From Methanobrevibacter sp. TLL-48-HuF1 (GTDB lineage Archaea; Methanobacteriota; Methanobacteria; Methanobacteriales; Methanobacteriaceae), in the NCBI RefSeq assembly GCF_023617305.1, contig NZ_CP081485.1:920501-984500 (forward strand): DNA of 64,000 bases, read 5' to 3'. This document shows positions 20,190 through 31,800 of the stretch, piece by piece. The first letter of the stretch is position 1, and each line of letters opens with the position of its first letter. The notes beneath the pieces are model-generated. The model searched no databases. It saw only the letters and a list, made by a program, of their open reading frames with translations, and had not been told where the DNA came from. Both the position numbers and the translations under genes were made by a program.

Positions 20190-20229
20190 AAATAAAACAA
20201 AATTCAAAAAGACATATAAGGCGATTCAA

Positions 20230-21456
20230 ATGAAAGCAAATGCTCAAAAAATCGGTGATGGAGTATATTGGATTGGTGTACTCGATTGGGACTTAAGAAG
20301 TTACCATGGATACACTTTAGACGGAACAACCTATAATGCATACATTGTATTTGGTGAAGACCACGTAGCTGTTATTGATAATGCTTACCCTGGTAAAACT
20401 CAAGAAATGATGGCACGTATTGAAGATGCTTTCGCACAAGAAGGCAGAGATGAAGTAGTTGTAGATTACATTATTCAAAATCACGTTGAAAAAGATCACT
20501 CAGGAGTTCTTGTAGATTTACATAAAAGATTCCCTGAAGCACCAATTTACTGTTCAGAAATTGCTGTAAAAGGTCTTTTAAAACATTATCCTGCATTAGA
20601 AGGTGCAGAATTTGTTACTGTAGGTACAGGCGACACTTTAGAAATGGATGGCAGAACCTTTGCATTTTTAGATGCATTCTTATTACACTGGCCTGACAGT
20701 ATGTTTACCTTACTTGTAGAGGATGGAATTTTATTCCCAAATGACGCATTCGGTCAACATTTATGTTTCACAAAAAGATTCGACCACGAAGTTCCAGAAT
20801 ATGTGTTAATGGATGCTGCACAAAAATTCTATGCTAACTTAATCACTCCACTTTCCAAACTTGTTCTTAAAAAATTAAACGAAGTAGTGGAATTAGGTTT
20901 ACTTGAACAAATCAAAATGATTGCACCATCCCACGGTCAAATCTGGACTGACCCAATGAAAATTATCGGAGCTTATACTGACTGGGCACAAGGTGTATGT
21001 GAAGACAAAATTACAATTGTCTACGATACTATGCACTACTCTACCCAAAAAATGGCTCATGAATTAGCTGAAGGTGCTATATCTGAAGGTTACGATGTTG
21101 AAATATTCTACTTGCACGAAGATGAAAGAAGTGAAATCGTTAAAAGTATTTTAACCAGTAAAGGAATAGCTATCGGAGATCCTACCATTAATGACGAACC
21201 ATACCCAAGTATTGGGGACATCATGTACTACTTAAAAGGTCTTAGATTTGATAAAACAAACATTAACAGAAAAGCTGTCACATTTGGTTCCATGGGTGGA
21301 AAAGGAGGAACTGCTAAAAAACTCGCTGAAAAACTTGAAAATTACGGATTTGACGTAGTGGACTCTCAAGAAATTTATTACATCCCAACTGAAGAAGAAA
21401 ATATTGACAGCTATGAGTTAGGAAAAACTTTAGCTAAAGCATGTAAAGAATTATAA
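20230..21456 (+). CDS. fpaA: F420H2 oxidase (flavodiiron protein)
   Basis: A 408-residue A-type flavodiiron protein that reduces oxygen to water with F420H2. The N-terminal metallo-beta-lactamase domain has diiron ligands H85-x-E87-x-D89 in [10 protein letters not shown]153, D172 and H235. The C-terminal flavodoxin domain begins [16 protein letters not shown] (261) and binds [14 protein letters not shown] is near its end. GGCGA precedes the ATG by 5 nt. It is divergent from the MsvR-like gene and followed by a rubrerythrin-like gene, as in the Methanothermobacter oxidative-stress operon. A nitric-oxide reductase role is possible in the family, but context favours oxygen defence. Confidence 0.93.
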   Translation: MKANAQKIGDGVYWIGVLDWDLRSYHGYTLDGTTYNAYIVFGEDHVAVIDNAYPGKTQEMMARIEDAFAQEGRDEVVVDYIIQNHVEKDHSGVLVDLHKRFPEAPIYCSEIAVKGLLKHYPALEGAEFVTVGTGDTLEMDGRTFAFLDAFLLHWPDSMFTLLVEDGILFPNDAFGQHLCFTKRFDHEVPEYVLMDAAQKFYANLITPLSKLVLKKLNEVVELGLLEQIKMIAPSHGQIWTDPMKIIGAYTDWAQGVCEDKITIVYDTMHYSTQKMAHELAEGAISEGYDVEIFYLHEDERSEIVKSILTSKGIAIGDPTINDEPYPSIGDIMYYLKGLRFDKTNINRKAVTFGSMGGKGGTAKKLAEKLENYGFDVVDSQEIYYIPTEEENIDSYELGKTLAKACKEL

Positions 21457-21504
21457 AATATGAAATATAAATTTATTAATTACTAATAATTGGAGGTTAT
21501 TATT

Positions 21505-21918
21505 ATGATTAAATACGAACATAAAATAGGTAGTACTGTTGGTACTGGAGTAGAAAAAGAAGTGCAAAACAATTTCAACGGAGAAACCCAAGAAGTAGGT
21601 ATGTACTTAGCTATGTCTAGACAAGCATCAAGGTCTGGTTATGGGGAATTAGCTGAAGTATTCAAAAGATTAGCTTGGGAAGAAGCAGAACACGCAGCAA
21701 GATTCTGTGAAATGAACGGAATCATTAAAGATGATCTCAAAGCTAACATTGAAATGATGTTAGAAGGAGAAAAAATGGCTAATGCTGAAAAAAGAGAAGC
21801 TTCTGAAAAAGCAGCTAGTGAAAACCTTGAAGACGCTACTGACTTCTTCAAAGAAAGTTCCAAAGATGAAGGACGTCACTACAAAATCTTAGAAGGAATT
21901 TTAGAAAGATACTTCTAA
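21505..21918 (+). CDS. Rubrerythrin-like diiron protein without rubredoxin domain
   Basis: A 137-residue ferritin-like four-helix protein. The diiron ligands are visible as GETQE (26-30), the ExxH of WEEAEH (58-63) and EGRH near the C-terminus. It ends in ILERYF and lacks the C-terminal rubredoxin-type CxxC domain, so it would need an outside electron donor to reduce peroxide. GGAGG at 21492-21496 sits 8 nt before ATG 21505, making this the start rather than the TTG at 21490. It follows the F420H2 oxidase by 48 nt and probably shares its regulated transcript. Confidence 0.9.
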   Translation: MIKYEHKIGSTVGTGVEKEVQNNFNGETQEVGMYLAMSRQASRSGYGELAEVFKRLAWEEAEHAARFCEMNGIIKDDLKANIEMMLEGEKMANAEKREASEKAASENLEDATDFFKESSKDEGRHYKILEGILERYF

Positions 21919-21933
21919 ATAAACTTCTAATTT

Positions 21934-21976
21934 AGGGAGGAATTCCTGATTCTTCCTTTAAATCTCTTTTTTTAAG
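21934..21976 (+). terminator. Terminator after the oxidase operon
   Basis: A short stem, GAGGAAT against ATTCTTC (one G-T pair, 5-nt loop), is followed by a T-rich tract ending in seven T (21967-21973). It lies 15-60 nt past the rubrerythrin stop. Confidence 0.55.
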
Positions 21977-22725
21977 AACAATGTTAATAATTTAGTTTTT
22001 TGATGTTTTTTCTTCTTTTATTTGTTTTTGAGTGCTGTGATAAGTTTATTTTTTGTTGATTTTGGCATACTTGTTTATGATACAACATGCAGTTGTCTGG
22101 AAGACTATCCTCATTATAGGGTTTTCTATGTTTCATAGTTTTAACTTTTATTAAACTCATAAAATATCCAAAAGAACAGCCATATCCATTTTTAACTCTT
22201 TTTTGATGAACTTTTTTTTCAAGTTCGTTTTTTTTTGCTGTGCTTTATTGTTATGTGCTTCAGATAATTTTTTAGGCATTGTTAATAGATGGATAATAAA
22301 GGTTTTCTGTTGAGAAATACACTGAATCTGAGATTAAAATATGTTCTTGGAATCTTCATTGTATTTCACTGTAGTTTTTTTGCCCCAAATTCTCTTTGCA
22401 TCTCAATAAAAAGTTTAATAGTTTCATGCATTTTTAAGCACATATCCTATTGTTGTTCGATTAATTGATTGTAATATGTTATTATGTAATAAATCTCATT
22501 TTGAAAATTTATTTAAAACTAAAAATAATGGATAAAAAGTGGAATTAATAAAAATAAAAACTAAATAAATATAAAAATTTAAAAAATAAGAAAAATTAAG
22601 AAATTATAGATTTATTGACAGGATTCAAAAAAATAAGAAGAATTTAGAGAATAATTATGCTATAGCCAGAAATAAATTTAGAGCACATTAGGTGTTTTTA
22701 CTCAAATCAGACACAGAACAACAAA

Positions 22726-22739
22726 TTGGATAAATCCAA
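22726..22739. promoter_or_regulatory. Palindrome upstream of the giant adhesin gene
   Basis: TTGGAT-AA-ATCCAA has perfect 6-bp arms. It lies 60 bp upstream of TATA-like words and 120 bp upstream of the adhesin start, a reasonable place for a regulator site. No known regulator can be assigned. Confidence 0.3.
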
Positions 22740-22798
22740 CTAATAAAGTAATAGCTCGTTTAAAGTTGATTTGAAAAAACTTAAATATTATCTGATTG

Positions 22799-22808
22799 TT
22801 ATATATTA
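22799..22808 (+). promoter_or_regulatory. TATA-like element of the giant adhesin gene
   Basis: TTATATATTA lies 50-60 nt before the preferred ATG at 22858, giving an expected transcription start near 22830 and a short leader carrying GGGTGA. The similar TTAAATATTA at 22781 is an alternative. Confidence 0.4.
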
Positions 22809-22857
22809 ATTGTATTTAACATGATTTTTAAATACAATTTTTTGGGTGAAAATGAAG

Positions 22858-25800
22858 ATGAAATTAAAAAACATAATGCTGATAAGTTTAGTCTTATTAG
22901 TTTTTTTAACAATTAGTGCAGCAAGTGCTACAGACAATAGTGTAACTATTTCTAATAGTGATTATGCTGCAACTAATGTAGACTCAAATATGAATTTTGG
23001 GGGGGAAAATCCTTCATCAAATTCTGTAAATATTTATGTTAATACTACTGGTTCTGATGATGGTGCTGGTAGTAAGGAAAGTCCTTATAATAGCTTAAAT
23101 AAAGCAATATCAAGTGTAACTGAAACACAGGATACAGTTATTTATTTAAGCGAAGGAACATTTAGTGGAGAAAAAAATACAAATTTGAATATTGATTCTT
23201 CAGGCGGTAGTTTAACTATCATCGGTCAAGGTAGTGATAAAACCTTTATAGATGGTAAATATACAGGTATTGTATTTACATCAATGAGTAAAAATTCACT
23301 AGTAACATTGAAAGATATTGCTTTTGTAAATTGTAACTCCAGTACTGCTGCTCAAAATCAGGCACCAGTTATAACAAGTAATGCTATTTTAACAATAGAA
23401 AACTGTGTATTTGAAAATAATTATGGAACTGATGCTTATGGTGCTATTTATCAACGAAGTAATAATTTAACTGTTATAAATTCTACTTTTAAAGATAATT
23501 CAAATTTAAATAGAGCAGGAGCTATTCGAGCAGAAGGTCTGGATAATGTTAATTTAATTAATAATACATTTATTAATTGTTATGGAAGATCATCTAATAC
23601 TCAGGGATCATCAGTCTATTTAAATAGTATAACTAAAGCAAACATTGTTGGAAATAAATTTGCAAATATCATATCAAACGGTTATGATGCAAGTATATAT
23701 TTAAACTCTAATAATGGTTATTTAATTAACAATACTTTTATAAACTGTACTAATCAAGGAACGGATTATTCTATTGTATATTTAACTGGAAAGAATTATG
23801 TAAGTGGAAACAAATTCATTAATGCAAGTAATAATATGGGTAGTATCTACAGTCAGGGGACAATGAATTTACTTTTTACCCTATCGAATATTACTACAAA
23901 TAATACTAATTTTAGCATAACTGCCCGTGTAAGCGATATTGATGGAAATAATGTGTCACTATACAGATATGCATATGTTTATTTTTATCTAAATGGAACT
24001 TCATTAGGCCACTCCAGAATTATTAATAGTGTATCAACTTTAAATTATGCTGGTTTATTAGATAATGGAAAATATACTTTAACTGCTGATTGTTCTTATG
24101 GTGATGAAAATAGTAAGTGTATAGCTGGTAATTTAATTGTAAACATTGATAGGACTCCTTTAAATATTTGGGTTTCTGTTAATGGTAATGATACTTCCGG
24201 TTTAGGAACTGAAACAAGCCCTTTTAGAACTATTAAAAAAGCATTAGAATATGGTTTTAATAATAAAGTAGAAGTTATTATTCATTTAAAAGAAGGTAAC
24301 TATTCTGGTGCAGGTAATGTTAATTTAACTTTCGATACCGTAGGAATTTTAACTATAATTGGTGAAAATTATAATAAAGCTATTATTGATGGTAATTATA
24401 CTAGCCCTATATTTTTATCAATGAATAGGAATTCAATAGTAACATTGAAAAATATTACTTTTATAAATTGTAACTCCAGTACTACCAGTCAGGCTTCAGT
24501 TATAAAAAGTAATGCTCTTTTAACAATAGAAAACTGTGTATTTGAAAATAATTATGCTGTTGGTAGATATGGTGCTATTTATCAGCAATATAATAATTTA
24601 ACTGTTATAAATTCTACTTTTAAAGATAATTCAAATTCAAATAGGGCAGGAGCTATTTATGCATCTGACCTCAGTGTTAATTTAATTAATAATACTTTTA
24701 TTAATTGTTATGGAAGATCATCTAATACTCAGGGATCTGCAGTCTGTCTTCTTGGCGTATCTAAAGCGAATATTATTGGAAATAAATTTATAAACATCAC
24801 ATCAAACGGTCATGATGCAAGTATATATTTAAACTCTAAAGATGGTTATTTAATTAACAATACTTTTATAAACTGTACTAATCAAAGAACAGGTTATTCT
24901 ATTGTATATTTAGAAGGAAATAATTATGTAAGTGGAAACAAATTCATTAATGCAAGCAATAATCAGGGTAATATTTACAATGGTGGATATATGAATTTAC
25001 TTATCACTTTACTAAATACTACTACAAATAGCACTAATTTTAACTTAACTGCTCATGTTACTGATATTGATGGAAATAATGTGTCAATTAGTAGTTATAG
25101 TAGGTATATTTATTTTTATGCAAATGGAACTTTATTAGGACAAACCAAAGGTGTTACTAACAGTGTAACAACTTTAAATTATATTGGTTTATTAGATAAT
25201 GGAAAATATACTTTAACTGCTAATTGTTCTCATGGTACTGAATATAGTAAGTGTATAGCTGGTAATTTAATTGTAAATGTTGATAGGACTCCTTTAAATA
25301 TTTGGGTTTCTGTTAATGGTAATGATACTTCCGGTTTAGGAACTGAAACAAGCCCTTTTAAAACTATTAAAAAAGCATTAGAATATGGTTTTAATAATGG
25401 AGCGGATGTTATTATTCATTTAAAAGAAGGTAACTATTCTGGTGCAGGTAATGTTAATCTAACTTTAGATGCAATAGGAACTTTAACTATAATTGGTGAA
25501 AATTATAATAAAACCATTATTGATGGAACATCTACTAGTACATTCTTTAGTACAACCATATCTAATAAAATACTTTCACTTAATTTTGTAAATTTAACTT
25601 TTAATAATTTTGCAAGTGATGCATTTCAAAAGGCGGGTGTAATGACTTCACAGGCAGGAAAAACTATTATTAACGATTGTATTTTTACTGATTGTTTTTC
25701 TAAACATTATGTAGGAGCATTGTCTGTAAGCAATCTTATAATGGATAATTGTATTTTTGAAAAAATCATATCTGATTTAAATTCTGGTGAAGGAGCTATT

Positions 25801-28800
25801 ACCACAAAAAATGCTACTATTACTAATTCAATTTTTAAAGACATAATCGTCGGTGGTGGAAAACGTACTCAAGTTGAAAAGAGGTATAGTTATTTATCTG
25901 GAGCTATTATTGTATATACATTTAATAAAGATGAAACTGCTTATTTATATAGTGCAAATAATAAATTTGTCAATATAACTTCAAAATATTATGGAGGTGC
26001 AATAAGTTTTTCAGTAAAAGCTAGTTTTGGTTTGGGTTATGGTGTTTCTATTAATGATACTTTTATAAATAATACTGCCCAATATGGCGGAGCTATATTT
26101 GGTAATTGTAATGTATCTGGAGCTAAATTTATTAATAATACAGCTACATTTTCTGGAGGAGCATTATATTTAATTAACAACTGTACACTTGTAAATAATG
26201 AATATATTAATAATACTGCTAAAGGAGTTTTAAATGATATTTGTTTAAGTGATTATTACATTACTCAGATGGCGGGTTTAACTTTAACATTTACAGATAT
26301 CACTTCAAATACTTATATGAACGATATTGTTGCTACATTATCCAATAAAGATAATGCAATTATTTCCGGAGGCATTGTTAATTTTTATGTTGATGGAGTT
26401 CTAATTGGAAATTCTGCTTTGTCTAATAATAAGGCAAATTTAAATTATGTATTTAAAAATGGCCAGTATACTATTTCTGGAAATTATAGTAATGCATTAA
26501 ATGATTTAGTTATAAATAATGGAACTGCAAAAATCAATGTGATTCCTTTAACTATTACAGATTTATATGTTTCAGACAGTCTTGGAAATGATAATTATAA
26601 TGGAAGTTTATTATATCCATTTAAAACTATTAAAAAAGCAGTTTATTATGCTTATGGTTATGATAATGTAACAATTCATATTTTAGATGGTATTTATTCT
26701 GGAAATGAAAATACAAATATTATAATTAACACCGGTTTATTAACTATTACAGGAAGAAATGCTGTAATTGATGGAGGAAATAGTAATACATTCTTTACAA
26801 TTAATAATGCAAAAAACCTTATCATTGATAATTTAACATTTATTAATGGATTAATGTCTTCTAATGGAAATATTTACATTTCCAAAACATCAGGAGTAAC
26901 CTTAAAAAATGTTATATATATGAATAATAATGCAGTTGCAAGTTTAACTGCTGATGTTAGAAACATTTATAATAATGGTTATTTAACAATTATTGATTCT
27001 ATTTTTAAAAATAATGGTGCTGATAATAGCTATATAGATTCTGGTGTAATTTATAATAATGGTGATGTATCTCTTACAATTAATAATTCTAAATTTATAA
27101 ATAACACTGGTAGTTTCTCTGCTTGTATTTACCATATTAGAAATTATTTTGATAATTCATTAAATAATTGTTATTTCGATGATAATTATGGAAGGTATGT
27201 TAATTATGGTGCATTTAATATTACTGGGTGTAATTTTGTAAATAATCATGGAATATGTGTTCAAGGAAGTTTCAATGTAATTAACTCTAATTTCACCAGT
27301 AATCCAGTTATAGATGATCATTATGGTACTGGTGCGGCTTTAAATGGTCAAGGTGATGTTTTCAATTGTAACTTTATTAATAATTCTGCTTATGGTGATG
27401 GTGGAGCTATTGTAATAAGTGGAGGTTCAATTATAAAATGTAGTTTTATTAATAATACTGCAGGAGCTACTGGTTCTGGTAGTGGTGGAGCTATATTTAG
27501 CAATGAAAATACTGTTATAAGTAACTGTTATTTTGAAGGCAATAGTGTTTCAAATGGTAATCCTTCTCAAAATGGAGGTGGAGCTATCATGAATAGAGGT
27601 AGTTTAACTGTTATGAACTGTAATTTTGTTAACAATACTGCTTCTACAATTGGCGGAGCTATTCGTAATGGTATGGGATATTCTACAGATACTATTACTA
27701 TAATGTATTCTAATTTCACCGGCAACCATGCTGGAAGTTGGGGCGGTGCAGTTGCAAGTTATACTGATCCAAGTCAATACCAACAAGTAGCTAAAACTTA
27801 CATGACTGGCTGTATTTTTACTAATAATACTGCTGGCAGTCTTGGTGGGGCATATTATACAGCTCGTAGTTTAGGAAATACTATTGATGATTGTATTTTT
27901 AATGGTAATCAGGCTCCTTCTGGCGGTGCATTGATGATTAGTTCAGATTTAAAAATAACTAATTGTAGTTTTATAAAAAATAATGCTACTGAAGGTGGAG
28001 CTATTAGAAGTGGATATAGTTACTCTATTTCTGATTCTTATTTCTTTGAAAATAATGCTGTTGATGGCGGAGCAATATATCATTCAATTTATACTACTTT
28101 AAATATGATTAATTCTGTAATTTTAAATAATACTGCTTCCGGTTTAGGTGCTGCTGTATTTGGAGGTTCTAATACTATTTTAAATGATAATTGGTGGGGT
28201 TCTAATGATAATCCTAATAATGTATCTAATTTAGTTTATGGAGTACAAAATATTACCAACTGGTTCGTAGCTACTATAGATAATAATATCAGTAGTGTTT
28301 TTGTTGGAACTAATAATACTATTTCAATTGTGTTTAAAAATAGTAATGGTACTGATGTTACATATATAATACCTAATCGTGTTTTAGAGATTGTTTCTGC
28401 TAGTGCTAGTGTTAATTCTTCAACTGTTAACTTTAATAACAATACAGCTACTTTCACTGCCGTTACAAATTCTGAAGGAAATATTATCTGTACTGTTGAT
28501 AATCAAAAATTCTTAATTGATATTGTTAAAATGGAGTCTCTTATTAATGCAAGTGTTAATGGTAGAGTATATGGAAATAATGTCAGTATTGGTGTTGCTG
28601 TTACCGGTGTAGATAAAAGTCTTGCTAGCGGTACTGTTAATATAATTGTTAATGGTAAATCTTATACTGTTAATTTAATTAATGGAACAGCTTCTCTTAA
28701 TTTAGGAATTTTAAATGTTAATACTTATTCATTTACAGTTAATTATAGTGGAAATGATATGTATAAAAATTCATCTGCCACTTCATCATTTACTATAGTT

Positions 28801-31800
28801 AAGGCGGATACCAATGTTGTTATTACTGTTAAAGATATTCAATATGGTGAAATTGAAACTATAACTGTTAAAACCAATCCATTGTATAATGGAACTGGTA
28901 ATATTCTATTTGGATGGAGTACTAGCTATCCTGTTACTTTTGTAAATGGTGTTGCTGTTAGAAATTTCACCAATTTAGCTGTAGGATCTTATATTGTTAC
29001 TGCAACTACTGCAGGTAATGATAATTTCAATTCTCATGATTATGATCCATCTGGTAGTAGTTTCCGTGTTTCTGTTGCTGATACTAAAATTAGTATTAAA
29101 ACTGAAGATATAATTTTCGGTGATCCTGCTAAAGTCGTTATTACATCTACTCCATTGTTAAATGGAACTGTAATTTTATCTGTAGACAATGGTAATCCAA
29201 TTAATCTTAAGTTAATTAATGGTAGAGTTGAGTATGTATTGAATAAATTAGAACCTGGTAAACATAGTTTAAGTGCTGTTTATAATGGTGATGCTAATCA
29301 TAAACCTGCTTTTACTTCCGGTACTATTAATGTGGCTTATGTAGGTACTGTTACTAATGATACTTTCTTTAGTTTCTTTGATAGTAACGGTAATTTAAAA
29401 TCCGCTTTTGTTGGTAGTAATTTAACTTTTGTTGGTACTTTTAGTGGTCTTGATATAACTTCCATTAATATTAATCGTCCTATTGATTTATCAGGCAGTA
29501 ATGCTACTTTATTGGATATTATGTTAAATATTAGTGCTGATAATGTCAGTGTCAATAATTTTACTGTTGATATTTCTGATGATAGTGCTTTGACTTACGG
29601 TGTTTTAGTTAATGGTGATAGTGTTGTTTTAAGCGGTAATGTGATTAATGTTACTGGTGCTTTTGATTGTGATGCTTATGGTGTTTTAGCCGATTCTTGT
29701 AATGATTTAACTTTATTTAACAATACTGTTATTTTTGTTGGTAAAACTAATGGTACTGGTATTAATAAGGCTTTATCTTTTGATAATTGTACTGATTTAA
29801 ATATTATTGATAATATTATGAATATTACTATTCCTTCTGGTGCTATTTATGATGCTTCTTGGAATCTTGATATTAAAACTGGTGGTGTAGAAGTTACATC
29901 TTGTGACGGTGCTGTTATATCTAACAATATAATTGACCTTAGCTATGATGGTGTTTTTGGTTCTTATGATATTATTTATGCTGTTATGCTTTCTGATTCC
30001 GCTGATGTGATTGTTAGTGATAATATTATTGATTGTATCGGTAACTCTTATATTTATGGTCTTAGTTTAAGCAATTTAGATAATTTCACTGTTGTTGACA
30101 ATGTTATTGATTCATTTACTAGTAATCATTATGCTAATACAGTTGTTATTGGTGGTGAATCTTCCGGTATTGTAATGAATAATAATTTAAGTGCTGTTGC
30201 AAGTGCTGTTGCATATCCTGTTTATTCTTCTGTTTATGGTGCTAATTTAACTGTAGATTATGTTAACAATACTGTTTATGGTTTAGCTAATTCTGTTTAC
30301 GGATTTGAAGTAATGGGAACTGAAGAATCTATAATCAATAACACTATCTCTGCAGATGGTAATTTCACTATAGGTATTGCTTCTGCTTGTAAAGATTTAG
30401 TTGTTTCAGGTAATACAATTGTTACTAATGGTGCCGGTCTTGGAACTCCAACTACTGGTGATTCTATTAGTTCTGAAAATGTAGGTATTAAAATAAATTC
30501 CGGAAAAGCTGTAATTTCAGACAATAGTGTTAAAACTACTGGTAATTATACTGTTAAGTTAAATACTGAAGGTAATACTGTTGTTGATAATGAGCTAATT
30601 TCTCCTTATTATAAAGGTGATGTTAGTGTAACACCTTCTTCCGGTAACATTATTGCTAATAACACTCCTGTAATGTCTGCAAGTGTTTTAACTGGTAATG
30701 ATGTTATTATGTTCTTTAAAAACGGTACAAGATACGAAATTACTTTAACTGATATTAAAGGTAATGCTTTATTTAATCAAAGTGTTGTTATCAATATTAA
30801 TGGTGTAGATTATGTTAGGTTCACTGATAAAGATGGTAAAGCTAGTATAGGTCTTAATTTAAATACAGGTAATTATACTGTTACTGTTACATATAATGGT
30901 ACTGAGGATTATACTAAATCATCAATAACTAATAATGTGACTATTTTATCTACTGTTGAAAGTAAAAACATTACTAAAATCTATAGGAATGATACTCAAT
31001 ATCATGCTGCTTTTGTAGACGGAACTGGTAAAGTTTTAGCTGATAAAGAAGTTACTTTTAACATAAATGGTGTTTTCTATAAAAAAAATACTAATGCTAA
31101 CGGTGTAGCTACTTTAAATATTAATTTAAACAGCGGAACATACATCCTAACTGCTATTAACCCAGTAAATAATGAAATGGTTGGTAGTACAATTACTGTT
31201 TTATCTAGTATTCAGAGCAACAACATTACTAAATACTTCCAAAATGATACTCAGTATAGTGCTACTTTCTTAAACAAAGACGGTAGTTTATTAACCAATA
31301 CTGAAGTTACTTTTAACATAAATGGTGTTTTCTATAAAAAAAATACTAATGCTAACGGTGTAGCTACTTTAAATATTAATTTAAACAGCGGAACATACAT
31401 CCTAACTGCTATTAACCCAGTAAATAATGAAATGGTTGGTAGTACAGTTACTGTTTTATGTACTATTCAGGGTAATAATATTACTAAATACTTCCAAAAT
31501 GGTACTCAATATACTGCTACTTTCTTAAACAAAGACGGTAGTTTATTAACCAATACTGAAGTTACTTTTAACATAAATGGTGTTTTCTATAAAAAAAATA
31601 CTAATGCTAACGGTGTAGCTACTTTAAATATTAATTTAAACAGCGGAACATACATTTTAACTGCTATTAACCCAGTTAATGGTGAAATGTATTCTAACAC
31701 TATTAAAGTTTTACCTACTTTAACTGGTGAAAATTTAGTTAAAACATACGGAAATCCTGATCAGTATAAGGCTAAGTTAGTTGATGGTGTTGGTAAACCT

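Larger units (their letters stand above)
21977..22844. other. Long gene-free, AT-rich stretch with a possible decayed coding remnant
   Basis: No intact gene was found in about 870 bp. On the minus strand, roughly 22490 down to 21985, protein-like stretches occur in changing frames broken by stops: SINRTTIGYVLK, ETIKLFIEMQREFGAKK, ISDSVYFSTENLYYPSINNA, then an open tail of about 75 codons containing VKNGYGCSFGYFMSLIKV and HRKPYNEDSLPDNCMLYH. This could be a decayed transposase or other gene; I cannot name it. From 22500 to 22700 the DNA is low-complexity A/T. A 14-bp palindrome TTGGATAAATCCAA is at 22726-22739, and TATA-like words occur at 22781-22808. Confidence 0.35.
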
